A stretch of DNA of 39,741 nt from Lachnospiraceae bacterium UBA4364 (GTDB lineage: Bacteria > Bacillota > Clostridia > Lachnospirales > Lachnospiraceae): the NCBI GenBank assembly GCA_002393955.1, contig DGSK01000047.1, forward strand, positions 1 through 39,741, read 5' to 3'. The position numbers and the translations under genes were made by a program. The notes below the pieces were generated by a model, which saw only the letters and a program-made list of their open reading frames with translations, did no database searches and had not been told where the DNA came from. Of this stretch, positions 23,360-32,073 are shown piece after piece; positions within the stretch are counted from its first letter, which is position 1, and every line of letters starts with the position of its first letter.

Positions 23360-25423
23360 CTGAACGACAGATCATTACAAAACGCAAGAATACATAATTC
23401 TGTTGCGATAATACTGACAGTGGCAGGTACACTGACCGCACTGGTAAATATATCATTAGGCTGGGAATTCTGGGTGCCGCCGCTTATCATAGGCGGTCTT
23501 ATTGGTATGTGGGTTCTCCATGTGGCCCAGATCGGGACGTGGACTTCAAGGGAAAATTATTATCTGATATATGCTATGCTGGTTGCCTTTTACCATGGCG
23601 TTCACAGTACCAGCTTCTTTGATATTATTGCCGTATCTACATTGCTGATGGCTACGTTTTCTATGGTAAGACGCAGGGAATTCCTGGCACTGCTCCTTGG
23701 TGAGTTTTTTCTGCTGATGGCTGTACAGAGTGTCATGGCCTTCACGATAGATGGGGTCAAGCCGGATTCTCTGATGATATTCAGGATCATTTTCCACTGC
23801 GTGGTAGCTGTAGGTGTTTATAAGGGGCTGAATGATGCGTTAAAGAACAACCGCAAGGATAGGGATGAGCTGGAAGTGCTATACAGGGAACAGCAGGTAT
23901 CAAAGGAAGAAACGGAAGATTTCCTTGTTAATATTTCCCATGAACTTCGTACTCCCGTCAATGTGATCAATGGAATGTCAGGCCTGATCTTAAAAAAAGA
24001 GGACAGGGAAGATGTGGTTTCCATAAGGGATGCGGGGTTACGGCTTTCAGGCCAGATAGAGGATATTCAGGATTATAGTGAGATACAGCGGGGTGATGTG
24101 ATACTGGAGGAGGAAAAGTACATGATCACCTCTCTTCTGAATGATATCATATCGAATTATCAGGTAGCGAAACCGGACAAAAATGTTGATCTTATTGTTG
24201 ACCTGGATCCTAATGTGCCGGCCATGATGCGCGGTGATTCGGGAAAGATAAGCCGTGTGATCCTTCATCTTCTTGATAATGCGTTTAAATTTACGGAGCG
24301 TGGTGGTGTATATCTTAAAGTCACATCCATAAAAAGGGACTATGGTGTCAATCTTATCATTGAAGTGACGGATACCGGAAAAGGGATGGGGCAGAACGAT
24401 ATCGACAGGATTTCACAGGGCTTATATCAGGCTAATACCAAAAGGAACAGGAATACCGGAGGAATCGGTTTAGGACTTTCGATCGTGTACGGTTTTGTCC
24501 GCAAGATGAACGGCTTCGTTAATATTGAGAGCAGGAAAGGTGAGGGAACTACAGTCCGTATAAGCATTGCGCAGGTAGTTATCGATCCGTCGCCCTGCCT
24601 TAGCGTGGACAGGGAAGAATATACCAGTATTGCTTTTCATGTAATGCCGGAAAAATACGAGACAGCCAAGGTGAGGGATTTTTACAGACTCATGGCATCT
24701 TCCATGGCTTCGGGACTCAGGATGAATCTGTATTCTGCGCCTGACCGGTCAGAGCTTGACAGGCTTATACAGCGTGGCGATATTACCCATGTATTTATGG
24801 GGCAGGAAGAGTATGAGGAGGCACCGGAATATTTCGATGAGCTTTCTGCAGGTGGAATAACAGTGGCGGTGTCTGCAAAGGATGGTTTTAAAGCCGATTC
24901 CGGAAGCGGCGTCATAGTTATGCCAAAGCCTCTGTACGGATGCCCTGTCGTGAGGGTCATAAATGGAGATGTGGGCGGCTCACTTACACCCGGAAACGAA
25001 GATGACAGAAGGCCGGTACTTGAGGGCATACGGGCACTGGTAGTGGATGATGAGCCGATGAATCTTGTAGTTGCTACCGGAATATTCAGGGAATACAAGA
25101 TGTATATTGATACGGCATCAAGCGGCAGGGAGGCCATAGAGAAATATCGGAAGAATGAATATGACATAGTTTTTATGGACCATATGATGCCTGAAATGGA
25201 CGGCGTGGAAGCTATGAAGCGTTTAAGAGAAGTTGCCGCAGATCAGGGCCGGGTGCTCAAGATAATAGCGCTTACGGCTAATGCCATAAGCGGTGCACGG
25301 GAAATGTTCTTAAATGAGGGCTTTGACGAATTCATCAGTAAGCCCATACATATGAACGAGTTTGAACGAAATGTCAGCAGGGTGCTTCCCGGCAGGACCG
25401 GCGGGAAGGGAGGCAGCATATGA
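23360..25423 (+). CDS. Membrane hybrid histidine kinase with C-terminal receiver (CTG start)
   Basis: A 687-residue sensor kinase. The N-terminus has about five or six hydrophobic segments (to residue ~155) and a short coiled linker. HisKA carries ISHELRTPVN with phospho-acceptor His194. HATPase follows with HLLDNAFKFTERG, DTGKGMG and GIGLGLSIVYG. A divergent, possibly inactive receiver-like stretch (about 410-540) precedes a true receiver with LVVDDEPMN and MDHMMPEMDG (Asp607). The only start with a ribosome site is a CTG at 23360, eight bases after AGGAAGG. A GTG at 23420 is in frame but has no ribosome site and would cut into the first membrane segment. Its TGA overlaps the next gene's ATG by four bases. 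Confidence 0.88.
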   Translation: MNDRSLQNARIHNSVAIILTVAGTLTALVNISLGWEFWVPPLIIGGLIGMWVLHVAQIGTWTSRENYYLIYAMLVAFYHGVHSTSFFDIIAVSTLLMATFSMVRRREFLALLLGEFFLLMAVQSVMAFTIDGVKPDSLMIFRIIFHCVVAVGVYKGLNDALKNNRKDRDELEVLYREQQVSKEETEDFLVNISHELRTPVNVINGMSGLILKKEDREDVVSIRDAGLRLSGQIEDIQDYSEIQRGDVILEEEKYMITSLLNDIISNYQVAKPDKNVDLIVDLDPNVPAMMRGDSGKISRVILHLLDNAFKFTERGGVYLKVTSIKRDYGVNLIIEVTDTGKGMGQNDIDRISQGLYQANTKRNRNTGGIGLGLSIVYGFVRKMNGFVNIESRKGEGTTVRISIAQVVIDPSPCLSVDREEYTSIAFHVMPEKYETAKVRDFYRLMASSMASGLRMNLYSAPDRSELDRLIQRGDITHVFMGQEEYEEAPEYFDELSAGGITVAVSAKDGFKADSGSGVIVMPKPLYGCPVVRVINGDVGGSLTPGNEDDRRPVLEGIRALVVDDEPMNLVVATGIFREYKMYIDTASSGREAIEKYRKNEYDIVFMDHMMPEMDGVEAMKRLREVAADQGRVLKIIALTANAISGAREMFLNEGFDEFISKPIHMNEFERNVSRVLPGRTGGKGGSI

Positions 25424-28400
25424 GACTGGATGACCGGATAAAAAAGCTGCTTAACGATCCTGACAGGGAACTCAGTGAAAAAGTTTTCATTCTGCTGACC
25501 TTTGTGGCTCTTGTTGTTGCGGCGGTTGCTCTTATTGGTGACCTGTTGTATGGCGAGAATATTGTGGAAATCATTCTCCTGACTGCGACTACCGTTATGG
25601 TACCGGTGGCAACGGTTACTGCCATAAAGACGAAAAAAGTACCGCTTGTGTCACGGCTTATCTCAACAGGCCTGATATTTGTAATATTGCCGATCATATT
25701 TATTTTCGGCGGAGGTCTTGAGGGCGGAGGGATTCCCTGGCTTATATTCAGCTATCTTTACATTGGACTGGTGGTGGCAGGAATGTGGCGCCTTGTTTTT
25801 ATTGCGCTGCTTACCGCTGTTATCGTTATCCTTTTTTTCATAGGTTATACCCATCCGGAGCTGATATATCCTCATACAAGGGAAATATTCTATATGGATC
25901 TGCTTCTGGGCGTAATAGAAGTGGGACTGGTATGCTTTATCATGACCTGGTTCCAGAATCTGCTGTACATACAGGAGAATAAAAGGGCAAGGGAAGAAAC
26001 CAGGAAAGTTGAGGAGATGAACCGCTCGCAGAATCGTTTCTTTTCCAATATGAGTCATGAAATAAGAACCCCCATAAATTCTATTCTCGGGCTTAATGAG
26101 ATCATACTCCGCCAGGAAGAAGCTACGGAAGAGATACGCAGGGATGCGGGAAATATCCAGGGTGCCGGCCGTATGCTTTTGGCACTCATAAATGATATTC
26201 TTGATTTCTCAAAGATCGAAGCCGGTAAGATGGATATAGTGCCTGTAAATTACAGCGTTTCGGCACTCTTGTCGGAGCTCGTAAATATGATCTGGCTTCG
26301 AGCCGAGCAAAAGGGACTGGAGATTAAGCTGGAGGTGGATCCCTCCATACCTTCGGAGCTTTTTGGTGATGAAGTCAGGATAAAGCAGATACTGGTAAAT
26401 CTTCTCAATAATGCCGTGAAATATACAAGCGAGGGAAGTGTCACTTTTCGTATAGAAAAAGAAGATGTAAGGGATGATCAGGTACTTCTGATGTTTTCTG
26501 TTATAGATACGGGAATTGGTATCAAGCAGGATGCTCTGCCTTATCTTTTTGATGCATTCCAGCGAGTGGATGAGGAAAAGAATATAAATATCGAGGGTAC
26601 CGGTCTCGGGCTTTCAATCGTTAAGCAGCTTGTGGATCTTATGGATGGCAGGATTACCGTAAACAGCGTTTATACGCAGGGATCTACATTTACAGTTACC
26701 CTATGGCAGATAATCGCGAGGAAAGAGGTTATAGGTGAGATAAATATAAGCAGTCTTAGCGGATCCGGTAATACAGGCAGGTATAAGCCTGATTTTAAGG
26801 CGCCGGAGGCTAAGCTTTTGATCGTTGATGACAACACAATGAACCTGGAGGTGGAAAAGAAGCTTATAGTTTCCACAGAGATACAGGTGGATACGGCAAC
26901 AAGCGGTGAGCAGGCTCTTACCATGACACGGGCCGTGCGCTATGACATTATACTAATGGATCATCTTATGCCAGGCATGGATGGTATCGAATGTATGCAG
27001 CATATAAGGAAACAGTTTGATGGTCTGAATAACCATGTGCCCATAGTTGTTCTCACGGCAAATACCGGAAGTGAAAATCGTGAGCTTTACAGCAGGAGCG
27101 GTTTTGACGGATATCTGATAAAACCAGTTACGGGAAGACAGCTTGAGGAAGTGGTAATAGCGCATCTTCCGGCATCGAAAGTGATCAGGACCGGTAATAA
27201 GGATTTTGTCAGTATGCAGCTCAATGCCGCCGGTACATACAGCCGCAAGATCCCGGTACTTATAACTACGAATACTACCTGCGATCTGCCTGCAGCGGTG
27301 CTTGCTGCTCAGCAGATAGATACAATTCCCTACAGTATTCATGCAGATGGCGGGACATTTTATGATGGCCCGGAGGCAAGCGTGGATGAGATGGTCAGGT
27401 ATATGCAGGCCGGAGTGGAGTTCGAATCGGAGCCACCAACCGTTGAGGAATTTGAAAAGTTCTTTGGGCAGGGATTAAAGAAAGCCCATAACCTGATCTA
27501 TATTTCTATCTCATCGGAATTAAGTGAAGAGTATTCCAGAGCGATGGAGGCAGCAAAGGCCTATGGCAATGTAAGGGTATTTGATTCAAAAAATATTTCG
27601 GGCTGTCTTGGAATGCTGGTTTTGATGGCGCAGCGTATGAGTGCTCAGGGAAAGAGCCCGGAGAAAATATTAGACGAGCTTGAGCGTATCAGGGGCAGAA
27701 TGTATTACAGTCTGTTTACTGATGGGGCATATTTCAGGAGAGGAAAGGGATTCGCTGACAAGAGTATATATAATATTATCAGGATCATGAGTATTCGGCC
27801 GGTGCTTAGGATAAAGAACGGACAGTTTGTACCGGGATGCATTACCATGGGCGAGCTTGATACATGTTACAAAAAGTTTATATCTTATTCATTTCCAGGA
27901 TTCGCTCATCCGAATACTGATGTGCTGATTGTATCTTATTCAAGGCTTTCGGCTGATGAGATAGAGAAGATGAAGGAACAGATCAGGAAACACTGTGACT
28001 TCAAGAATATAGTATTCCAGAAATCTTCCGCTTCTATGGTGATAAAGAGCGGGGAAGGTGCACTGGCTTTTAACTATATAAATGCGGAAAAGACCGGGGA
28101 TGATATTGGAAACCTGTTCATAAATGAAACTGCTGAAGCTAAGGATTTTTCGGAGGATTATGATAAGAAGGAGGCTGATAATCCGGCAACGGATGAATAC
28201 ATACAGAAAAATCCGGAAATGGATATTAATGAAGGGCATGTGGATACATGGATGAATGATACCGATCCGTTGCATATTAAAGACGAAGATAAAGCTGTGA
28301 CAGGAACAGGTGGAGACAGAGATGAAGATGAAACAGAGACAGAGGGCTCTGAGGCCGAAAAAGAGAAAAAAGTTGACACGGATAAGTGCTGGTATGAGAA

Positions 28401-29049
28401 GATTCCCGGAATAAATTCCGGGCATGGTATGGAATACAGTGGGGATGAGGACATATATTATACTGTTATGGAGACCTTCTACGAGTCCATTGATGAAAAG
28501 AGCGATGAGCTTGATGGATATTTTGAAAGAAGTGAATGGGAAAACTACACCATCAAAGTACATGCCTTAAAGAGTTCGGCAAGACTTGTAGGAGCCGATG
28601 AGCTGGCCGATGGCGCACAGGCACTTGAAGCTGCTGCAAAAGAGAACGATGTGGAGTATATAAAGGCAAATCACTCCGGCGTGATGAAAGATTTCAGGGC
28701 TTTCAAAGAACCGCTTGCGGCAGTATTTGCTGAAGGGGATACCTGTTTATTGGGGACAGATTCTGTAGATGAGACGGCTGAAAGTTCTGTGGCTGCCTCT
28801 GATGATATCGCGGCTGCGGGGGACGCTGATGGGCGGTTTAACAGCTTTCTCGTAGAGTGTGTATATGAGACTCTGCGTGAGGGAGCTGAACAGAAAGATG
28901 ATGATCTGATAGAGACAACGCTTAGGGAAATAGATGAGTATGATCTTGACCCAAAGGCTGTGGAAAAGATAAGCAGGCTTCGGGCTTGTTTCGAATCGGG
29001 AGATTTTGCCGGCATGCTTAAGATACTGGATAACGGAGGAAAAATTTAG
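25420..29049 (+). CDS. Hybrid histidine kinase with receiver, DegV-like and HPt domains
   Basis: A 1209-residue membrane kinase. There are about five or six membrane segments (20-185). HisKA has NMSHEIRTPINS (His213) and HATPase has LLNNAVKYTSEG, DTGIGIK and GTGLGLSIVKQL. The receiver (about 465-585) has LLIVDDNTMN and MDHLMPGMDG (Asp514). Residues about 608-890 align by eye with the DegV/FakB fatty-acid-binding fold: an N-terminal TTNTTCDLP in the place of TDSTxDLP, IDTIPYSI, DG-P, ISISSELSEEYSRA, VFDSKNISGCLGMLVLMA and the late SGEGALAF. Several ligand-site residues differ from the family. After an acidic linker, an HPt domain shows HALKSSARLVGA (His1048), followed by a helical tail. It starts four bases inside the preceding gene. 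The DegV match is by motif order, not by search. Confidence 0.88.
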   Translation: MRLDDRIKKLLNDPDRELSEKVFILLTFVALVVAAVALIGDLLYGENIVEIILLTATTVMVPVATVTAIKTKKVPLVSRLISTGLIFVILPIIFIFGGGLEGGGIPWLIFSYLYIGLVVAGMWRLVFIALLTAVIVILFFIGYTHPELIYPHTREIFYMDLLLGVIEVGLVCFIMTWFQNLLYIQENKRAREETRKVEEMNRSQNRFFSNMSHEIRTPINSILGLNEIILRQEEATEEIRRDAGNIQGAGRMLLALINDILDFSKIEAGKMDIVPVNYSVSALLSELVNMIWLRAEQKGLEIKLEVDPSIPSELFGDEVRIKQILVNLLNNAVKYTSEGSVTFRIEKEDVRDDQVLLMFSVIDTGIGIKQDALPYLFDAFQRVDEEKNINIEGTGLGLSIVKQLVDLMDGRITVNSVYTQGSTFTVTLWQIIARKEVIGEINISSLSGSGNTGRYKPDFKAPEAKLLIVDDNTMNLEVEKKLIVSTEIQVDTATSGEQALTMTRAVRYDIILMDHLMPGMDGIECMQHIRKQFDGLNNHVPIVVLTANTGSENRELYSRSGFDGYLIKPVTGRQLEEVVIAHLPASKVIRTGNKDFVSMQLNAAGTYSRKIPVLITTNTTCDLPAAVLAAQQIDTIPYSIHADGGTFYDGPEASVDEMVRYMQAGVEFESEPPTVEEFEKFFGQGLKKAHNLIYISISSELSEEYSRAMEAAKAYGNVRVFDSKNISGCLGMLVLMAQRMSAQGKSPEKILDELERIRGRMYYSLFTDGAYFRRGKGFADKSIYNIIRIMSIRPVLRIKNGQFVPGCITMGELDTCYKKFISYSFPGFAHPNTDVLIVSYSRLSADEIEKMKEQIRKHCDFKNIVFQKSSASMVIKSGEGALAFNYINAEKTGDDIGNLFINETAEAKDFSEDYDKKEADNPATDEYIQKNPEMDINEGHVDTWMNDTDPLHIKDEDKAVTGTGGDRDEDETETEGSEAEKEKKVDTDKCWYEKIPGINSGHGMEYSGDEDIYYTVMETFYESIDEKSDELDGYFERSEWENYTIKVHALKSSARLVGADELADGAQALEAAAKENDVEYIKANHSGVMKDFRAFKEPLAAVFAEGDTCLLGTDSVDETAESSVAASDDIAAAGDADGRFNSFLVECVYETLREGAEQKDDDLIETTLREIDEYDLDPKAVEKISRLRACFESGDFAGMLKILDNGGKI

Positions 29050-29054
29050 AAAAT

Positions 29055-29813
29055 ATGGGAAAAAGTGTTGTGGTCATTACCTATAGTATTAGTGTTGTGG
29101 AGAGGACCATTGAAAAGGATCTTCAGGAGAGGGGATTTGAAGTTACCAGAATGGCTGATGATCCGGAAGCTGTTAACAGGGCTATAGATATGACGGATGT
29201 TTTTATTGTATATCTTCCGGAAGAGGTTTTTAACGATAAGGATGCAGCCAGAAGGCTTCTTTTGGTCAGCAGCGAGATAAAGTCAGCCCAGAAGAACCTG
29301 ATCATCATAGCAGATGAGGGGGATATGCCGGATTTTAAAAAAGCTGTTCCGAATATCAAGAGTTTCCCGTTTGTCCCTCGTCCGATCGACATGCCGGTAC
29401 TTCTTTCCGAGATAGAAAAGGAGTGCAAAAACAGCGAGCGGTTAAAGTCGCTTAAGAAAATTCTGGTCATTGACGATGATCCGTTATATGCAACTACCGT
29501 GTGTGAATGGCTTAAAACTGATTACCGAATGACAATGATCACGGATGGAAAGCAGGCTGTAAGTTTTCTGCAGGCTAACAGAGTGGATCTTATACTGCTT
29601 GACTACTGTATGCCGGGGCTGGATGGGGCTGAGGTTTTTGAAATACTGAAAAAAAGGACTGAGACTGAATCTATTCCCGTGATATTCCTTACGGGTGCCG
29701 GTAACCGGGAAAACTTCAGTAAGATCATAAGTCTTGGCCCGCAGGGGTATGTATTAAAGTCAACTAACAGGGAAGGCCTTTTAAAGATACTTAAAGATTA
29801 TCTGGGAGAGTAG
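29055..29813 (+). CDS. Tandem pseudoreceiver-receiver response regulator without output domain
   Basis: A 252-residue protein. Residues about 1-125 have a receiver-like alpha/beta pattern but lack the acidic pocket (VYLPEE where a phospho-Asp would be). Residues about 135-250 are a complete receiver with ILVIDDDP, LLDYCMPGLDG (Asp183), the Thr of FLTGAG and a late Lys in YVLKS. No DNA-binding or enzymatic output domain follows, so it probably works by protein contact or as a relay intermediate. It sits five bases after the DegV-hybrid kinase, with GGAGG inside that gene's end, and is the natural partner of the two kinases. Confidence 0.88.
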   Translation: MGKSVVVITYSISVVERTIEKDLQERGFEVTRMADDPEAVNRAIDMTDVFIVYLPEEVFNDKDAARRLLLVSSEIKSAQKNLIIIADEGDMPDFKKAVPNIKSFPFVPRPIDMPVLLSEIEKECKNSERLKSLKKILVIDDDPLYATTVCEWLKTDYRMTMITDGKQAVSFLQANRVDLILLDYCMPGLDGAEVFEILKKRTETESIPVIFLTGAGNRENFSKIISLGPQGYVLKSTNREGLLKILKDYLGE

Positions 29814-29816
29814 TTT

Positions 29817-31925
29817 TTGAAGAGGGAATCAAGATCTGTCAAAAGAGTATATGGATTCGGCAGCGCTGTTATATTCATGGCGCTGTTACTGTATTCGTTG
29901 TTATTTACTGAAGCATTTGGAACAGAGATCGGGCAGGATATGCATTCTTTTTCGGAAGGATGGTCTGCCTCCAACGGGACTGTCTGGAGACTGGATGATG
30001 CAAGCACAAAACGGCTTAACGGGGCAGAGCTTAGGAAAAGACTTCCGGATGATCTGAACGATGGGGACTGTTTCTGCTTTTCGTCAAGAAATGTGTGTGT
30101 CAGCATAAGGATCGATGACGAGGTGATATATTCCTTTTCAGGAGAGGATAATCTTACAGGCATCGGCTACGGGAATGCATATCATGTGGTGGGACTTTGT
30201 GCAGCTGATGCCGGAAAGTACATAAGGCTGGAACTGACCCCTCTATATGAAAACTCTGTTTCAGGTAAATTACGGGAAGCGTGGGTATGTCCGGCAGAGG
30301 ACTATATTCAGGGAAAACTCAGGTCAGGATTTGTACCTGCTTTTGTGTCTGTTACGATCGTACTTTTGGGTTTATTCATGGTTCTGGTATATCTGGCAAT
30401 TCCGGATAAGGAGAATATGCCGTTTAATCTGCTGGCACTGGGATGCCTTTGCATAGTAATGGGAACCTGGCTTCTGGCAGATTCCAATATACCCCAGCTT
30501 TATACAGGATATCTGTATCTGTGGCGTTATATTGGTAAGACACTGGTATTCCTGGCTCAGTATTCATTTATATGTTTCCTTGTTTCGCTTACAGCTGCAA
30601 AGCGTGATATGTATAAACATATTGCCTTCTGGTTAGCGTTTATTGAACTGGTGGTACTTATCGCATTAAGATATATTGCGGGGATAGATATGACAAAGTC
30701 CTTCCCTGTTATGATATACGTAATGGCGGCTCTGCTCATAATGCTTTCCCTGGTTATAATAATTGATAATGGAATGTATTGCCGGTCTAACGGGCTTGCT
30801 ATTTATCTCAGAAAGTTTTATATAGGCTTTGGAGGTCTGACAGTCTGTGTAATATCCGATATCCTGATATTTGTATTTAAGCACAGCCACAATGATACAA
30901 ATGGGGATCTCACAAGGTGTGGCATAGTATTCTTTGTGGTATATGCGCTTTATGTTTTCTCAGGATGGTGGAGCAAGGATAGGGCAGGGATTGAGAGAGA
31001 CCGTATCGTCAACAGGACGCTTCAGTATGCCCTGGCACCGGAATCCCCGGATGAGTGCATCAAGTCCATGCTGGGATACATGGGAAAAGAATTAAAGGCC
31101 TCGCGGGTATGTATCTTTGAGGAACATGGCAGCGGACGTTTTCGCGGTTCTTACGAATGGTACAGGGAGGACCTGACATCCGATGGTGTCGATATTCTCT
31201 ATCTGCCTTATGAAGGATTCGTGGATGAGCTGTACAGATCGTATCTGAACAATGACAGAAAGCTGATAATCCGTGATACGGAAGAGTTTAAGTCTGTGCA
31301 TCCGGCTCTCTATAACCTGCTTAAATCCAGCAATATTAACAGTCTGGTAGGAGGACCGCTTGAAAACAGCGGAAGGCTTACCGGATTTCTTGTCTTACTG
31401 GATATTCCGGCGGCAGATCAGGAGGCAGCAGCAGAGGTTATATCGCTTCTCACATACTTTGTTACACAGCTCATAGCACAGCGTGAGGAACAGAAACATC
31501 TGAAATATTACAGCTATAATGATCCGCGTTGTGGAGCCGGGAACAGAAGAGCATACAAAGAATTTCTTGATGAAGGTCTTGATAAATCATCTGCGTTCGG
31601 TTACGTTTCATGCAGGATAAAAGATTTTGCGGAAATCAGCAGCACCCGGGGCTATGAAGCCGGAGATAATGTACTTGCTGATACAGCAAAATGCCTTTCG
31701 GAAGTATTCGGAAATGAAAATGTTTACCGGCTGGGTGGCGGAGAATTTGCAGCTTTTGGATTCGAAACAGACGAATCCTTCTTTGATTCGGACGTGGCAC
31801 GTGCAGGGAAGCTTATTTCAGACAGGAAGATAAATGTTGCAATAAGCGGAGTGTACTGCACATACGGTACCATGAATATGAATGGTGTGGTTAAGAGGGC
31901 AAGGGAGCATACGACAGTCAATTGA
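29817..31925 (+). CDS. Multi-TM sensor with GAF and degenerate GGDEF domain
   Basis: A 702-residue protein. The N-terminal membrane anchor is followed by an outside beta-rich domain (about 35-160), then about seven membrane segments (about 170-390), the layout of 7TMR-type sensors. A GAF-like domain spans about 400-555. The last ~140 residues resemble GGDEF but the signature is GGGEF (640-644), the metal-binding Asp positions are replaced (CRIKDFAEIS where LDIDxFKxIN is expected), and the C-terminus is short, so cyclase activity is unlikely. It starts with TTG after GGGAGAG, three bases after the previous stop, as last gene of the signalling operon. It may bind a ligand or tether a partner. 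Confidence 0.83.
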   Translation: MKRESRSVKRVYGFGSAVIFMALLLYSLLFTEAFGTEIGQDMHSFSEGWSASNGTVWRLDDASTKRLNGAELRKRLPDDLNDGDCFCFSSRNVCVSIRIDDEVIYSFSGEDNLTGIGYGNAYHVVGLCAADAGKYIRLELTPLYENSVSGKLREAWVCPAEDYIQGKLRSGFVPAFVSVTIVLLGLFMVLVYLAIPDKENMPFNLLALGCLCIVMGTWLLADSNIPQLYTGYLYLWRYIGKTLVFLAQYSFICFLVSLTAAKRDMYKHIAFWLAFIELVVLIALRYIAGIDMTKSFPVMIYVMAALLIMLSLVIIIDNGMYCRSNGLAIYLRKFYIGFGGLTVCVISDILIFVFKHSHNDTNGDLTRCGIVFFVVYALYVFSGWWSKDRAGIERDRIVNRTLQYALAPESPDECIKSMLGYMGKELKASRVCIFEEHGSGRFRGSYEWYREDLTSDGVDILYLPYEGFVDELYRSYLNNDRKLIIRDTEEFKSVHPALYNLLKSSNINSLVGGPLENSGRLTGFLVLLDIPAADQEAAAEVISLLTYFVTQLIAQREEQKHLKYYSYNDPRCGAGNRRAYKEFLDEGLDKSSAFGYVSCRIKDFAEISSTRGYEAGDNVLADTAKCLSEVFGNENVYRLGGGEFAAFGFETDESFFDSDVARAGKLISDRKINVAISGVYCTYGTMNMNGVVKRAREHTTVN

Positions 31926-31974
31926 TCCATTAATCAAGTTAAGAAATATTTAAGGATTACAGAAGAATCAGCTT

Positions 31975-32038
31975 AAGACTTTCATAGGACACCTGTTGTA
32001 TATTAACAGTGTCGAGATGTGAAAGTCTTTTTAGTTTT
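31975..32038 (+). terminator. Two-tier hairpin terminator after the signalling operon
   Basis: A perfect 10-bp outer stem (AAGACTTTCA with TGAAAGTCTT) encloses a second 5-bp stem (GACAC with GTGTC). A T-rich tract follows (TTTAGTTTT), with another T-run at 32044-32051. It separates the signalling operon from the export operon. Confidence 0.85.
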
Positions 32039-32073
32039 AAAGTCTTTTTTTCAGGGAGATAAGGAGAGGGACA

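Noticed and set aside
27940..28563. A 207-codon hydrophobic minus-strand frame inside the DegV-kinase gene.
   Set aside because: It is antisense to the acidic linker and DegV region; the hydrophobic look comes from the complement of Glu/Asp/Lys codons.
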